Shown piece after piece: positions 33,271 to 43,882 of a stretch of 64,000 bases of DNA. Source of the stretch: Zygnema cylindricum (Eukaryota; Streptophyta; Zygnematophyceae; Zygnematales; Zygnemataceae); assembly GCA_037447655.1 (NCBI GenBank), contig JBBHKE010001283.1, positions 274,225 to 338,224 of the forward strand, written 5' to 3'. The position numbers were made by a program, and so were the translations under genes. The notes under the pieces are model-generated. The model ran no database searches, was not told the origin of the DNA, and saw only the letters and a program-made list of their open reading frames with translations. How positions within the stretch are numbered: position 1 is the stretch's first letter; each line of letters begins with the position of its first letter.

Positions 33271-34286
33271 GTATAATAGCCTTGTCAGTGATATGTTTCA
33301 AGGGTAGTGTGCGCTGATACGTTACTTTAGCATCAATCTATCCCTTTACTATTCATCAAAGTCACTAAAAGCTGGAATATCAAACAAAAACAAACATCGA
33401 AATATAGCTGATTTCAAAATATAATAGGAGTTCGAGTTGGACATTTTGAGGATACTTGTTATTCTCCATAAACTTTCAAGATAAAATTTTGAGGGTTTCA
33501 AGAAACATAGTCCTATCAATTGATGTCACTTAGTGAACCAACATACCAACACTAAGCATATATGACATTTTGATTCCCTGATCCTTGAAACAAAATAATG
33601 GATACATTTACAACAAGTAAATAACATGAAGAAATCCAGAAAAGGTCAGAAACACTTGAAAACAACCCATTATTAAACAAAGTGTTCCCATAAAAGTCAT
33701 AAATCATGAAGAGATCGTTCACAACTCATAAGTTTGTTGTGAAAGCACAAACATGAGCTTTATCTGCCTCAGTTGTTCGTCAACTTACATGTTGGAAATT
33801 GATCGCTTTCTTTTTGCCATGTAACAATTCTGAGACAAGTTCCGCCATTCCCTATTGTATCTTACCTGAAAATAAACAGACTGTTGTACTATTTATATGT
33901 CTAACTATTACTTGTATACGGTCTATTCCATAAAAACAGATTGGTTTATGTCAAAAATTTTATTTTTCAAAAAAAAAACCTTACTTCACGCATGAAAAAA
34001 ACTCATGACACACACTTAAAGCAGTAAATGTAATGGACAACTGCAAACCAAAAACATGGGAAAACTAATATATGGTTGAAAATAAGTCGAGAAAAAACAC
34101 AACTATTATTTTTTCTTTATTCTTGTTGGATGAAAAACGTGCAACATTTACCTCAGTTTTTATGGATTCATATGCAGTTAACTTTACAAGTACATTCAGA
34201 TAACGTAAGTCTCCAACATCTACTTGCCTACAAAATTTAAACATTTAATACTGAGGGATGATGTATTCCTTGCTGATTTATCGCAG
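33271..34286. other. Intron of the peptidase gene
   Basis: Bounded by donor GTATAATAG at 33,271 and acceptor TTATCGCAG ending at 34,286, both phase 0. No exon or repeat recognised inside. Confidence 0.5.
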
Positions 34287-34527
34287 CCCATTAGCAGCAC
34301 ACGTATCCTCTCTTTTGAGGAAGTTCAATCCCACCTCTGGATTGGTCTTCTTTTAGCGGTCCAACAGCAACCCACTATTGTCAATATTGAAGGAAGCGGT
34401 TCAAGTTTCAAAAATTACAAAAATGTGAGTCTGTGGGGTAGAGTGGAGTAGTGTCTAATTTACAGTAAGAGCATGAAAACATTATGTTGGAATTTCTGCT
34501 CATCTATATGCACCGAGAAAAAAAAAA

Positions 34528-35453
34528 TGATGAAGCTGTAAATAGTTGTCGCGCATTGTTTTTCGTACGATTGGTATTGAAGCTGTATATTGGTGTCATG
34601 CATTGTTTTTCGTACAATTGGTATTGAAGTTGTATATTGGTGTCGCGCACAATTGGTATTGAAGCTGTATATTGGTGTCGCGCAGTGCTTTTCGTACGAC
34701 TGGTATTGAAGCTGTATATTGGTGTCGCGCATTGTTTTTCATACTATTAGTATTGAAGCTTATATAGGTGCCGCGCAGTGTTTTTCGTACGACTGGTGTT
34801 GAAGCTGTATATTGTTGTCGCTAGTGTTTTTTGTAGGACTGGTAATGAAGCTATATATTGGTGTCGCGCATTGTTTTTCATACGACTTATATTCAAGCTG
34901 ATATTGGTGTCGCCAGTGTTTTTTGTAGGACACGTATTGAAATTCTATATTGGTGTCGCGCAGTGCTTTTCGCACGACTAGTAATGAAGTTGTATAATGG
35001 TGTCGCGCATTGTTTTTCATACGACTTATATTCAAGCTGTATATTGGTGTCGCGCAATGTTTTTCATACTACTGGTATTGAAGCTTATATAGGTGCCGAG
35101 CAGTGTTTTTCGTACGACTGGTGTTGAAGCTGCATTTTGATGTCGCGCAGTGTTTTTCGTACGACTGGTAATGAAGCTATATATTGGTGTCGCGCACTGT
35201 TTTTCATACGACTGGTATTGAAGCTGTATTAGTGCTACGCAGTGGTTTTTGTAAGACACGTATTGAAATTCTATATTGGTGTCGCGCAGTGTTTTCGTAC
35301 GACTAGTAATGAAGCTGTATAATGGTGGTATTGAAGCTGTATATTGGTGTCGCGCAGTGTTTTTCATACAACTGGTATTGAAGTTGTATATTGGTTTTGC
35401 GCAATGTTTTTCGTACAACTGGTGTTCAAGCTGTATATTGGTGTCGCGGAGTG
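34528..35453 (+). repeat. 47 bp satellite array, left part (about 20 units)
   Basis: The unit contains GTGTCGCGCAGTGTTTTTCG, then TACGACTGGTATTGAAGCTG, then TATATTG (47 bp). Units here are more diverged than those at 43.9-44.3 kb, with several truncated ones. The array starts within 110 bases of the last recognisable peptidase exon and is broken at 35,453 by the solo LTR; it resumes at 42,570. Since 47 is not a multiple of three, long open frames with a 47-residue periodicity appear on both strands; these are not genes. Confidence 0.95.
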
Positions 35454-35938
35454 TGAAATCTGTGAGGTCCATTCCCCACTGAATTTGTAGATCTAAAGAA
35501 GCTTATTTAAATAGTGTCGACTCGAAGTTGATACAAACCCCAATGACTGACACCATGAGAGTCAAAACCCTAATATAACTTCACCCCTGTGAAATAAGAC
35601 TTTTTGTTTGTTCATTTCCACCTTAGAATGCAAAGCTCAAATATGAGTTTAGGATAACATTCCCCACTTTGACTTTCCCTTAGAAATATCACCACCTTGG
35701 CAGGCAAAGACTCTGAACGACTACACCTTTGTGTAGCCTAGACTCCTCTAAGTCCCCGGCAAAAAGAATCACTGAATTTGCTCCCCTGAGCAGTAAGTAT
35801 GGCTGGTCAAAATGACCTTTATAGTTGCAAGCTCCCTTAGAGAGAGGTACATGATTTTCACTAAGTCTTGGTCTACCTACTCACGACTACCTACTACTAA
35901 ACCCTAGTCCTATTGAAACATTGTATAGTACAAGAAGG

Positions 35939-36589
35939 TGTAGGATCTTAAGCAAAAGATTTTCTCTTAAAATAATTCATAAAACATAAATCATTACACA
36001 GCGGAAGCTCATAAAAGACAAGAGGAATATTCAGCCAAAAAGATTTATAAGTGTTCTTGGCCGAAGCCTCTTTACATCATGTCTCTTCTCTCTTCTCTCT
36101 CTTCACTCTTCTCTTTAAATAATCTCTACTCCAATATAAATCCTCTATGATTAATTGGTTGATTAATTAATTCTCTGCACATGTAAACTGCTGCCTATAT
36201 ATACTCGCTACTCTACACTAAGAGACAACAAGATAAGACAAGCAGAACTTAGCGTAGCGACGAAGTCTGTCCCTAGCTGACTGTGCACTCTTCAATGAAA
36301 ATTCCACGAAGGAAGGCGCACGCGCTTTCTTCCTTCGAAACAACAAACTCCAAACGTTGACTTAACACGTCTCAATTCACAAGTACACCTGCACGCAAAA
36401 TCAAACATCTGTACATGAAGACAAAAGTCACGCCAAAACGAAATAGTATGTTTTGTTCGCGGACGCTTCAAAATTAGTACCACGAAACTTATATCGTACG
36501 TTTCGTATGATGACGTGGTACTTCACGTCAACAATTAAATGTTGGTATGACGCTTCGCGGAAAAACCGCGAAACGACAATAATCCAACA
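35939..36589 (-). repeat. Family D 3' LTR, 651 bp
   Basis: In element orientation TGTTGGAT...ATCCTACA, imperfect 8 bp inverted ends. About 15 differences by eye from the other LTR, mostly transitions, plus one single-base indel. Contains a small hairpin at 36,554-36,572 (arms TTCGCGG/CCGCGAA). Confidence 0.95.
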
Positions 36590-36600
36590 ATCCCCCTCTT
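36590..36600 (-). promoter_or_regulatory. Polypurine tract of family D
   Basis: Minus strand AAGAGGGGGAT directly before the 3' LTR start TGTTGG. It would prime plus-strand synthesis. Confidence 0.85.
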
Positions 36601-36622
36601 ATTGTCGGAATCGCCAAACTCT

Positions 36623-39600
36623 TCAAAATAATCTAAGTTTCGGTCGTCCCCTCTCAAACACATCATGTGTGGCAGCCTTTGTCAACAAATTAGCCGCCTC
36701 CTCTTTAGTTGGTACGTAAGAAAATTCAACCTCATTTGCCGTAACCAAATCTCTTACAAAATGCCATTGGATCCTGATGTGTTTAGTCCTCTTGTGAAAC
36801 ACAAGATTTTTCGCCAACGCCATAGAACTCATGCAGTCAGAATAAATCATCATACAACCAATAGGAGTGCTTAACTCACGTAGCATCTCCTTAATCCAAA
36901 TCGAAGCCTTAGCTGCATGACACGCAGCAATATACTCAGATTTTGTGGAACTCAACGCAACCGTAGGTCGCAGCTCCTCCAAAAATAAATGCATATCTTG
37001 ACGTGGACTTACTTGAATCAAAATCGCCGCCCCAATCCGCATCACAATACCCAACACACTCCAAAGAATTTTTGTTAGAAGTGAATAAAAGTCTAAGATG
37101 AATCGTACCAACCAAGTATCGAAAGATACGTCGTACGGCCTCCCAGTGTGCCTTCTTTGGCTCGTGACAATAACAGCTGACAATGGAAACCGCGGCCGAA
37201 ATATCTGGACGAGTACCAACGCTTAGGTACATAAGTGAACCAACCGCCTCTCGATATGGTACGTCGATAGAATCCTCCTCTTCAAACTTACGAATGTGTA
37301 GGTTTGCATCCAAGGGTGTAGAAAGCGGTTTCGCGTCAAACATACCAAATCTCTCCAAAATCTCCTTGCAATATTGAGCTTGACTCAATTTAATGTTCCC
37401 CTCCTTGTCACGTATCACTTCAATCCCCAAAATATATCGTACCTCTCCAAGATCCGTTACTTTGAAATGTAATCCAAGATAACGTTTCAACTCATTAATG
37501 CGCTCCAACTTGTCGCATGCCATCAAGAAATCATCCACATAAACAGAAAAGATGATTTGATCAACTCCTTCACCTTTCACGTAAACTCCACAATCGGACG
37601 TAGTCCGTACAAATCCAAACTTCAATAGCACTTGATGAAGTCTCAAATACCAAGTGCGTGGTGCTTGTTTCAAACCATATAATGATTTTCTCAAACGCCA
37701 TACATTTCCTTCCTTCAAAGGAGAGACACCTTCCGGTACTTTCATATATACCTCTTCCTCCAACTCACCATTTAAAAACGCGGTCTCAACGTCCATTTGA
37801 TGGACGTGCTTCTTCCCCATCGCTGCAATTGCAATAATAATCCGTAGTGAGTCGAACTTCACCACGGGAGCATAAGTCTCCTTAAAATCGATTCCCTCAC
37901 GTTGTTGGAACCCCTTACACACAAGCCTCGCCTTGTACTTAATTATTTCACCCGATGCTCCAGTTTTGGTTTTAAAGACCCACTTTGCATCAATCGCCTT
38001 TTTCCCCTCCGGTAATTTCACTTCCTCAAAAGTTCGATTATCAACCACCGACTTAAACTCTTTCTCCCACGCCGGTTTCCACTTACTCTCCCAATCAACC
38101 GACCTCCTAGCCTCGACATAAGATTGAGGGTCGCCGTTCATATTTTCCGTAAGTGATTGCTACAAAAGAAACTCCATCTCCTTAGCATTGGAAAGAAAAT
38201 AATGCGAATTTAATGCATTTTCCCCTTTTTGATCGTAAGTGAGTTTCTCCGGTTTCTTCCCCTTTGTAATCCGAGATCTCCTCCTAATAACTTGCTCCTC
38301 CTCTTTTTCCTCTTTCTCTTCCTCGGATTCAATTTCAATTTCCTTCTCACTCGATTTAGAACTCAATTTAGAACTTTGAGATTTCCGAATGTTCGAAGGC
38401 ACTCGGGAATCCAAAGATCCATTACTCTTTCTTTCAAATTCAATTTCAACCGATTTCTTCAAGTTCTTTTTCTTAGTGTTCTCATTTGGTTCCACATCGG
38501 ATTCCGAATCCCCAATGAACGGAAAATTCTCAATTTCACTCTCCTCATAAAAATCCAAATTCTCTTTAAATTTCCCAACGGAATTCATGGCGGATTTGAG
38601 ATCCTCATGAAAATTCACATTCCGAGATTCCTCCACGGTGTGATGAGCCGGATCATATACTCCGTATAAACTCCCCTTCGCACTTTATCCAATAAAAATT
38701 CCCGACCAACTCCTTGGTGCAAATTTCCCCTTCCTCTTAATTGATTCCACATAAACCGTAGCATGACATCCCCAAATTCTCAAATGGTGAACCGTGGGAT
38801 TTCTACCACTCCATAACTCCTCCGGTGTTTTACTTCCGGAAACCGAAGTGAGTCTTCGGTTACAAATATAATTCGCCGTAAGAATTGCATCTCCCCACAA
38901 AAACATCTCTTGTCCGGAGCTATGAACCATCGCACGGACCATTTCTTGTAAGGTACGATTCTTTCTCTCGGCCACTCCATTTGATTCCGGAGAATAAGGC
39001 GCCGTGAATTGATGCCTTATCCCCCACTCCTTACAATACCCCTCAAAAACAACAAACTCCCCTCCATTGTCCGAACGAATGGACTTAAGCTTCTTATCAA
39101 TTTGCCTTTCGGCCATTACATGCCATTCTTTAAATTTTTCAAATGCATCCGATTTCTTTTTCAATAAGTACACCCATGACTTCCGAGAGAAGTCATCAAC
39201 AATCACCAAAGTATACTTGTTACCTCCAATTGTCTCGGGTTTAATATGTCCACAAAGATCGATGTGAACAACCTCCAAAGGACTTTGAGCTCGATGCTTG
39301 ATGTCTTTATTCTGATGGGATTTCCGAATTTGACGTCCTTTGCTACATCCTCCGCATCCGTTCACCTTCTCACCAGATGCGAGGTCCAAACCCCTCACGG
39401 AAGAATGACGAATCATCTTCTTCAAACTTACCTCGGATGTGTGACACATTCGATGATGCCATAAGGTAAGATCACCTTTCAACTCCGAAATTTGGTGTGA
39501 AATTCCCTCGGTGGGAACTTTGGATTTCGGCCTCCTCCATAAGAGCCGACTATGATTCGCATCCGTTACAACTCCTTCTATTATTACATTCCCCTTCTCA

Positions 39601-41285
39601 TTCCAAATCTCGATAGATTGATCACCTCTCGCAAGTAAACTTCCACCGCTCTTTTGGATTTGTGGAACGCTTAACAAATTGACCGAACCGTCCGGAATGT
39701 AAAGAGTATTTTGAAGACGATACTCCGTCGATCTCTCCTTCCCATCATTATCCCATGAAAGAAGATCAAGCCGAACCGTGCCAACCGTACCAACGGAAAT
39801 GACATGGCCGCTTGCTACCGTAATAAACTTTGGAACCGTAAGTTCCCTCATGTCATCAAACAAGGTAGCATCCGTGCAAACATGGTGAGATGCCCTCGTA
39901 TCAATGATCCACTCTTTCTCCAAATTTCCTTCACTACTCACCGAATCAAGGGTAAGGTTAAGAACCGGAAAATCATCACCGGTTTCATTACCATAGTCAA
40001 AGTAATTTGCATTACCGTAACCATGACCACCACCGCGGCGTCCACCTCGGCTGCCACCTCGAGCGCCTCTATCACCTCCTCTACCTCCTCTTCCACTTCC
40101 GGAATCTCCACTCTTTGCATAACATTGAGGGATCGTATGCCCCCACTTACCGCAAAAATGACATTGCTTTTCCTTATCCGGACAAGATGAAGACAAATGT
40201 CCAAGCCGGTTACACCCGTAGCATGTCACATTGGAAAGATCCGAAGGGACTTTCGGTGGACGACCTTGCTCCCTCTTGTTGCCTCGACCGCCACCACCAC
40301 CTCTCGGGCCACCTCCTCTACCACCTCCTCTACCACCGACATAGTTAAGATCCGGGGTTTCGGGAGTAGTAGAGTTGAGAACTCCTCCTCCTCCACTTGA
40401 AGAAGTCGATGGAGTTCCCTCCGACATTTTGATAAAATTAACGGTGAATCCGAAAGTATTATCCGCCTTCGCTCGTAAAATAGCTTTAAGATGCGAAAGC
40501 TTCTCCGGCAAACCGTTAAGAAAAACGCTTAATTTATCCGCATCCAAAATAACTCGGCCATTGTTGAGTAATTGCTCGAGTATGATATTGAAGCGCTTCA
40601 CGGCATCATCCATCAATTCATTTGACTTGATTTTAAAATTCATAAAGTCTGTATAAACATATTGACCCTTGTTCTCAACGCCTTTCCCATATTGCTCCTC
40701 AAGTGCTTGCCAACACTCATGGGCCGTTCCGTGAGCGAGGAAATGATCAAGCACGGAAGAAGTGCAATTCTTCATCAAACCGGTCGTTGCCGCAATATCT
40801 TTCAACCTCCATTGAGCACGTGCCTTGCTCTCCGTTGGCATCTTCTCTTCTCCATTGACAATCCTCCAAAGCCTCTTGAGAATAAGTTGATTTGAAATAA
40901 ATTTCTTCCAAACCGCATAATTGGTGCCATTAAAGGCCACGGATTTCCCCGACATATTATAACCATCTTCATTATCCAATGCCTCTTCAAAATCTGAATC
41001 TTCCTCTATCTTTGCTTTACCTTTCCTAATTCTCTCTTTTATCTCACTTGCATTAGCTCCTCCACTGAATGGATCGGAAGCCTGAAATGAAGCAAATTCT
41101 CTTTTCTCACTAGATTGAGTTTGAAATCGTGAATCTACATATCTCATTAATGTATCAAACATATCCTCAAATTTTCTCTCCGTATTCCGGGTCTCCTCAA
41201 ATTGAGAACCCGAAAAACTGAACTCTCTTGCTCTCTCCGAAGTCGACATGGGGGAAGGAGTATTTCTATTCTTCTTCCTCCCCAT
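36623..41285 (-). pseudogene. Family D Gag-Pol polyprotein, two stops and one frameshift
   Basis: The first in-frame ATG is at 41,285 ('MGRKKNRNTPSP'). Gag: 'NYAVWKKFISNQLILKRLWR', then glycine/arginine-rich basic sequence with two complete zinc knuckles, 'CYGCNRLGHLSSSCP' and 'CHFCGKWGHTIPQCY'. Protease: 'WIIDTRASHHVC', where DTG has become DTR. Pre-integrase: 'LWHHRMCHTSEVSLKKM' and 'CGGCSKGRQIRKSH'. Integrase: 'HIDLCGH', 'IRSDNGGEFVVF', 'ESNGVAERKNRT', all three acidic residues present. A TAA (about 38,685-38,687) interrupts 'SGIFIG' and a TAG (38,160-38,162) lies before the reverse transcriptase; both are in frame. Reverse transcriptase (to 36,936): 'HQMDVETAFLNGELEEEVYM', 'FSVYVDDFLMACD'. 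A small deletion after 'YAFIFGGAA' shifts frame into RNase H ('TVALSSTKSEYIAAC'), open to 36,623. Confidence 0.95.
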
Positions 41286-41314
41286 GCGCTCTCTCTCTAC
41301 CTCCGAAGAACCTT

Positions 41315-41326
41315 GCTCCGATACCA
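41315..41326 (-). promoter_or_regulatory. Primer-binding site for initiator tRNA-Met
   Basis: Minus strand TGGTATCGGAGC, two bases after the end of the 5' LTR. It differs at one base from TGGTATCAGAGC, the complement of the plant initiator tRNA-Met 3' end used by most plant copia elements. It would prime minus-strand DNA synthesis. Confidence 0.9.
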
Positions 41327-41328
41327 AT

Positions 41329-41978
41329 TGTAGGATCTTAAGCGAAAGAGTTTCTCTTAAAATAATTCATAAAACATAAATCATTACACAGCGGAAGCTC
41401 ATAAAAGACAAGAGGAATATTCAGCCAAAAAGATTTATAAGTGTTCTTGGCCAAAGCCTCTTTACATCATGTCTCTTCTCTCTTCTCTCTCTTCACTCTT
41501 CTCTTTAAATAATCTCTACTCCAATATAAATCCTCTATGATTAATTGGTTGATTAATTAACACTCTGCACATGTACACTGCTGCCTATATATACTCGCTA
41601 CTCTACACTAAGAGACAACAAGATAAGACAAGCAGAACTTAGCGTAGCGACGAAGTCTGTCCCTAGCTGACTGTGCACTCTTCAATGAAAATTCCACGAA
41701 GGAAGGCGCACGCGCTTTTTTCCTTCGAAACAACAAACTCCAAACGTTGACTTAACACGTGTCACTTCACAAGTACACCTGCATGCAAAATCAAACATCT
41801 GTACATGAAGACAAAAGTCACGCGAAACGAAATAGTATGTTTTGTTCGCGGACGCTTCAAAATTAGTACCACGAAACTTACATCGTACGTTTCGTATGAT
41901 GACGTGGTACTTCACGTCAACAATTAAATGTTGGTATGACGCTTCGTGGAAATACCACGAAACGACAATAATCCAACA
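41329..41978 (-). repeat. Family D 5' LTR, 650 bp
   Basis: Matches the 3' LTR end to end. The counterpart hairpin at 41,943-41,961 has arms TTCGTGG/CCACGAA, i.e. a paired change relative to the 3' LTR. A pyrimidine-rich stretch (TCTCTTCTCTCTTC on the plus strand) lies at about 41,471-41,510. As the 5' LTR it would hold the promoter; I cannot place the TATA box with confidence. Confidence 0.95.
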
Positions 41979-42701
41979 GAAGGTACAAGGAGCAATGTAC
42001 TTCTTGTACGACCATTGTACGACAAGGCCTACAAGGTGATGCTTGTCAAATCGGAACCCATGGTTCTTCCTCCCATCTCTTCCAACGTCCAATGATTTGG
42101 CGCCACGTGGCACACCGCGCCGCTATGTCCGACGGCCGCAAAATATTCACTCCGGTTTGGCGGCGGTGACGACGTCCCTCCTATCAAGTATTTTACACGG
42201 TTAGATTTGCGTCTGTGAGCGCCCTCGTTCATATGTGTCGTTTCGTCAATTTAGTCCTTGAAATGAAAGTATTGTTGCGAAATTGTTTAAAACATTCATA
42301 AACCGATTATATGTATCGTTTCGGTAACGCCTTAGTTGAAAAGGCTAATGTCTATATGGTGAACCACAGACCAAGGTTCAAAATTTCAGAGCAACATTTT
42401 GCCACCTATCTGTTTTCCTGCCTGTTTTTCTATGCTTCATTCTTACTATGGGGACAGCTATGACTATCTCTGTCTTCCAATGACTGCAACAAGTATGCAT
42501 GACTTAGACAAGACCATCTAACAAACACATAGAATAAATTAAGACCTAGATTATACATTAATTTTAACAGAGTGTTTTTCGTACCACTGGTATTGAAGCT
42601 GTATATTCGTGTCGCGTAATGTTTTTTGTACAACTAGTATTGAAGCTTATATTGGTGCCGCGCAGTGTTTTTCGTACAAATGGTATTGAAGTTGTATGTT
42701 A

Positions 42702-43167
42702 CACCGCCAATCGCTATCAGCGTTGTGTACGCTAATCCCGTCCCGCTTTTTTTTTGTTTTATTCTCAAATAGCGTAGTTTATTCTATTTTTTTCTTTATT
42801 CTATTTAGGGTTATATTCAGTACGTTGTCTCTTAAATAGAGTGGTGTACGGTCAGTGTCAGACCGTACATAAATGTACCTTTTTAAGTTAAAAATTACAA
42901 TAAATTAGTTTTAGTAACCGCGGACGCATGAGAATGTGCGTTCTAAAAAGGAAAAAAAACCAGGTCATAAAAAATCCCGCTCGCACATATTCGTCCGACA
43001 GCCGCGTTTCGACCGTGTGAATGTACGATTTGTGTACGATTTGTCAGATTTTGTACGGAAACTTATATTAGTGTAAGCATGTTTGCGACCGACATTTTTT
43101 TTTTCAAAGATCCAAATTACCATAATCAAACCTAATGAAACCTACACGCTAATAGCGATTGGCGGTG
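42702..43167. mobile_element. MITE, 466 bp, TA target duplication, in satellite
   Basis: Left end CACCGCCAATCGCTATCAG, right end CTAATAGCGATTGGCGGTG, flanked by TA at 42,700-42,701 and 43,168-43,169. Satellite sequence continues on both sides in register (GTTGTATGTTA | TAGTGTCGCC). No transposase. Confidence 0.9.
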
Positions 43168-43685
43168 TAGTGTCGCCGGTGTTTTTCGTACGATTAATAT
43201 CTAAGCTGTATATTGGTGTCGGGCAATGTTTTTCGTACGACTGGTATTGAAGCTATATATTGGTTTCGCGTAGTTCTTTTCGTACAACTGGTATTGAAGC
43301 TGTATATTGGTGTCGTGCAGTGTTTTTAGTACGACTGGTATTGAAGATGTATATTGCTGCCGCGCAGTGTTTTTCGTACGACTGGTATTGAAGATGTATA
43401 TTGGTGTTGCCCAGTGTTTTTTCGTAGGACTGGTATTGAAGCTGTATATTGGTGTTGCGGAGTGTTTTTCGTACGACTGGAATTGAAGCTGTATATTTGT
43501 GTCGCGCAGTGTTTTTCGTACGATTGGTATTGAAACTGTATATTTGTGTCGCGCAGTGTTTTTCGTACGATTGGTATTGAAACTGTATATTGGAGTTGCG
43601 CAGTGTTTTTCGTACGACTGGTATTGAAGCTTATATTGGTGTTGCCCAGTTTTTTTCGTACAACTGGTATTGAAGCTGTATATTA

Positions 43686-43882
43686 CACCGCCAATCGCTA
43701 TTAGAGTCAAGGATTAAATAGCGTCAAAAAACAATTAGCGTTATTGATTCTAATTTAGTACCTGAGACGTGGCAGATTATGGTCCACGTACTTAAATAGC
43801 GTTATTAATTGTATTTCAGGTTTTTTTTTTTGAAAAAAGGGCACCGAATTGGCGTTATATACTCTAATAGCGATTGGCGGTG
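43686..43882. mobile_element. MITE, 197 bp, TA target duplication, in satellite
   Basis: Left end CACCGCCAATCGCTATTAG, right end CTAATAGCGATTGGCGGTG: perfect 19 bp inverted repeats. TA at 43,684-43,685 and 43,883-43,884. Right third is almost identical to the right end of the MITE at 18,744-19,286. Confidence 0.95.

Larger units (their letters stand above)
28875..34424 (+). pseudogene. LRR / EGF-like / papain-like peptidase fusion gene, 3'-truncated
   Basis: Six exons with consistent splice phases: 28,875-28,946 (LRR, 72 bp), 29,863-29,931 (LRR, 69 bp), 31,057-31,412 (LRR end plus Cys-rich module), 31,952-32,140, 33,038-33,270 and 34,287-34,424 (papain-family domain). Junction phases 2-2, 2-2, 1-1, 1-1, 0-0 all agree, which supports one gene rather than chance neighbours. 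The inferred product would be an extracellular or endomembrane protein with an LRR/EGF-like part followed by a C1A-type peptidase. It cannot be active as read: the catalytic Cys is Ser, there are in-frame stops at 28,939 (TAA) and 33,153 (TGA), and exons for the catalytic His and Asn are missing where the satellite array begins. More LRR exons may lie in the introns or upstream. I know no standard plant gene with this architecture. Confidence 0.65.
31952..34424 (+). pseudogene. Papain-like (C1A) peptidase exons, Cys25 replaced by Ser
   Basis: Exon 31,952-32,140 ends 'NVKALQAIKDQATC', matching the start of mature papain (V-x-P-V-K-D-Q-G-x-C), with the oxyanion-hole Gln. Exon 33,038-33,270 starts 'NNSWVFATTSAIESAFFIA' where papains have G-S-C-W-A-F, so the nucleophile codon is TCT (Ser). 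'IAEDQFIVCSG' and, after TGA, 'NGSCEVGGLPTEALNYAS' match S-E-Q-x-L-V-D-C and N-x-G-C-x-G-G. Exon 34,287-34,424 has 'ILSFEEV', 'LLAVQQQPTIVNIEGSGSSF' as in L-x-x-A-V-x-x-Q-P-V-S-V-x-I. The His (N-H-A-V) and Asn (N-S-W-G) blocks are absent. Family assignment is firm from ordered motifs; activity is excluded as read. Confidence 0.8.
35939..41978 (-). mobile_element. Nearly complete Ty1/copia element, family D, TSD GAAGG
   Basis: 6,040 bp on the minus strand: 5' LTR 41,329-41,978, primer site 41,315-41,326, polyprotein 41,285-36,623, polypurine tract 36,590-36,600, 3' LTR 35,939-36,589. Flanking duplications GAAGG at 35,934-35,938 and 41,979-41,983 are identical. It is the youngest-looking element in the window, with the fewest coding lesions: two nonsense codons and one small deletion/frameshift. 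It is nested in the solo LTR, which is nested in the satellite. Confidence 0.97.
35454..42569. repeat. Solo LTR (about 1.07 kb) split by a copia element, TSD GAGTG
   Basis: The outer element occupies 35,454-35,938 and 41,984-42,569. It starts TGAAATC and ends TTTTAACA (TG...CA) and is flanked by GAGTG at 35,449-35,453 and 42,570-42,574, both inside satellite units. It is homologous, in reverse orientation, to the 1,030 bp solo LTR at 12,330-13,359. No coding sequence of its own remains, so I read it as a recombination-derived solo LTR that later received family D. Confidence 0.9.

Noticed and set aside
34460-35482. Long open frames rich in 'RHQYTAS' or 'GIEAVYWC' motifs on both strands (also 43,201-44,295)
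   Set aside because: They are translations of the 47 bp satellite, whose length is not a multiple of three, so the same peptide series appears in every frame.
41682-42113. 143-residue minus-strand frame crossing the LTR boundary
   Set aside because: It spans the family D LTR and the older solo LTR; chance open frame.
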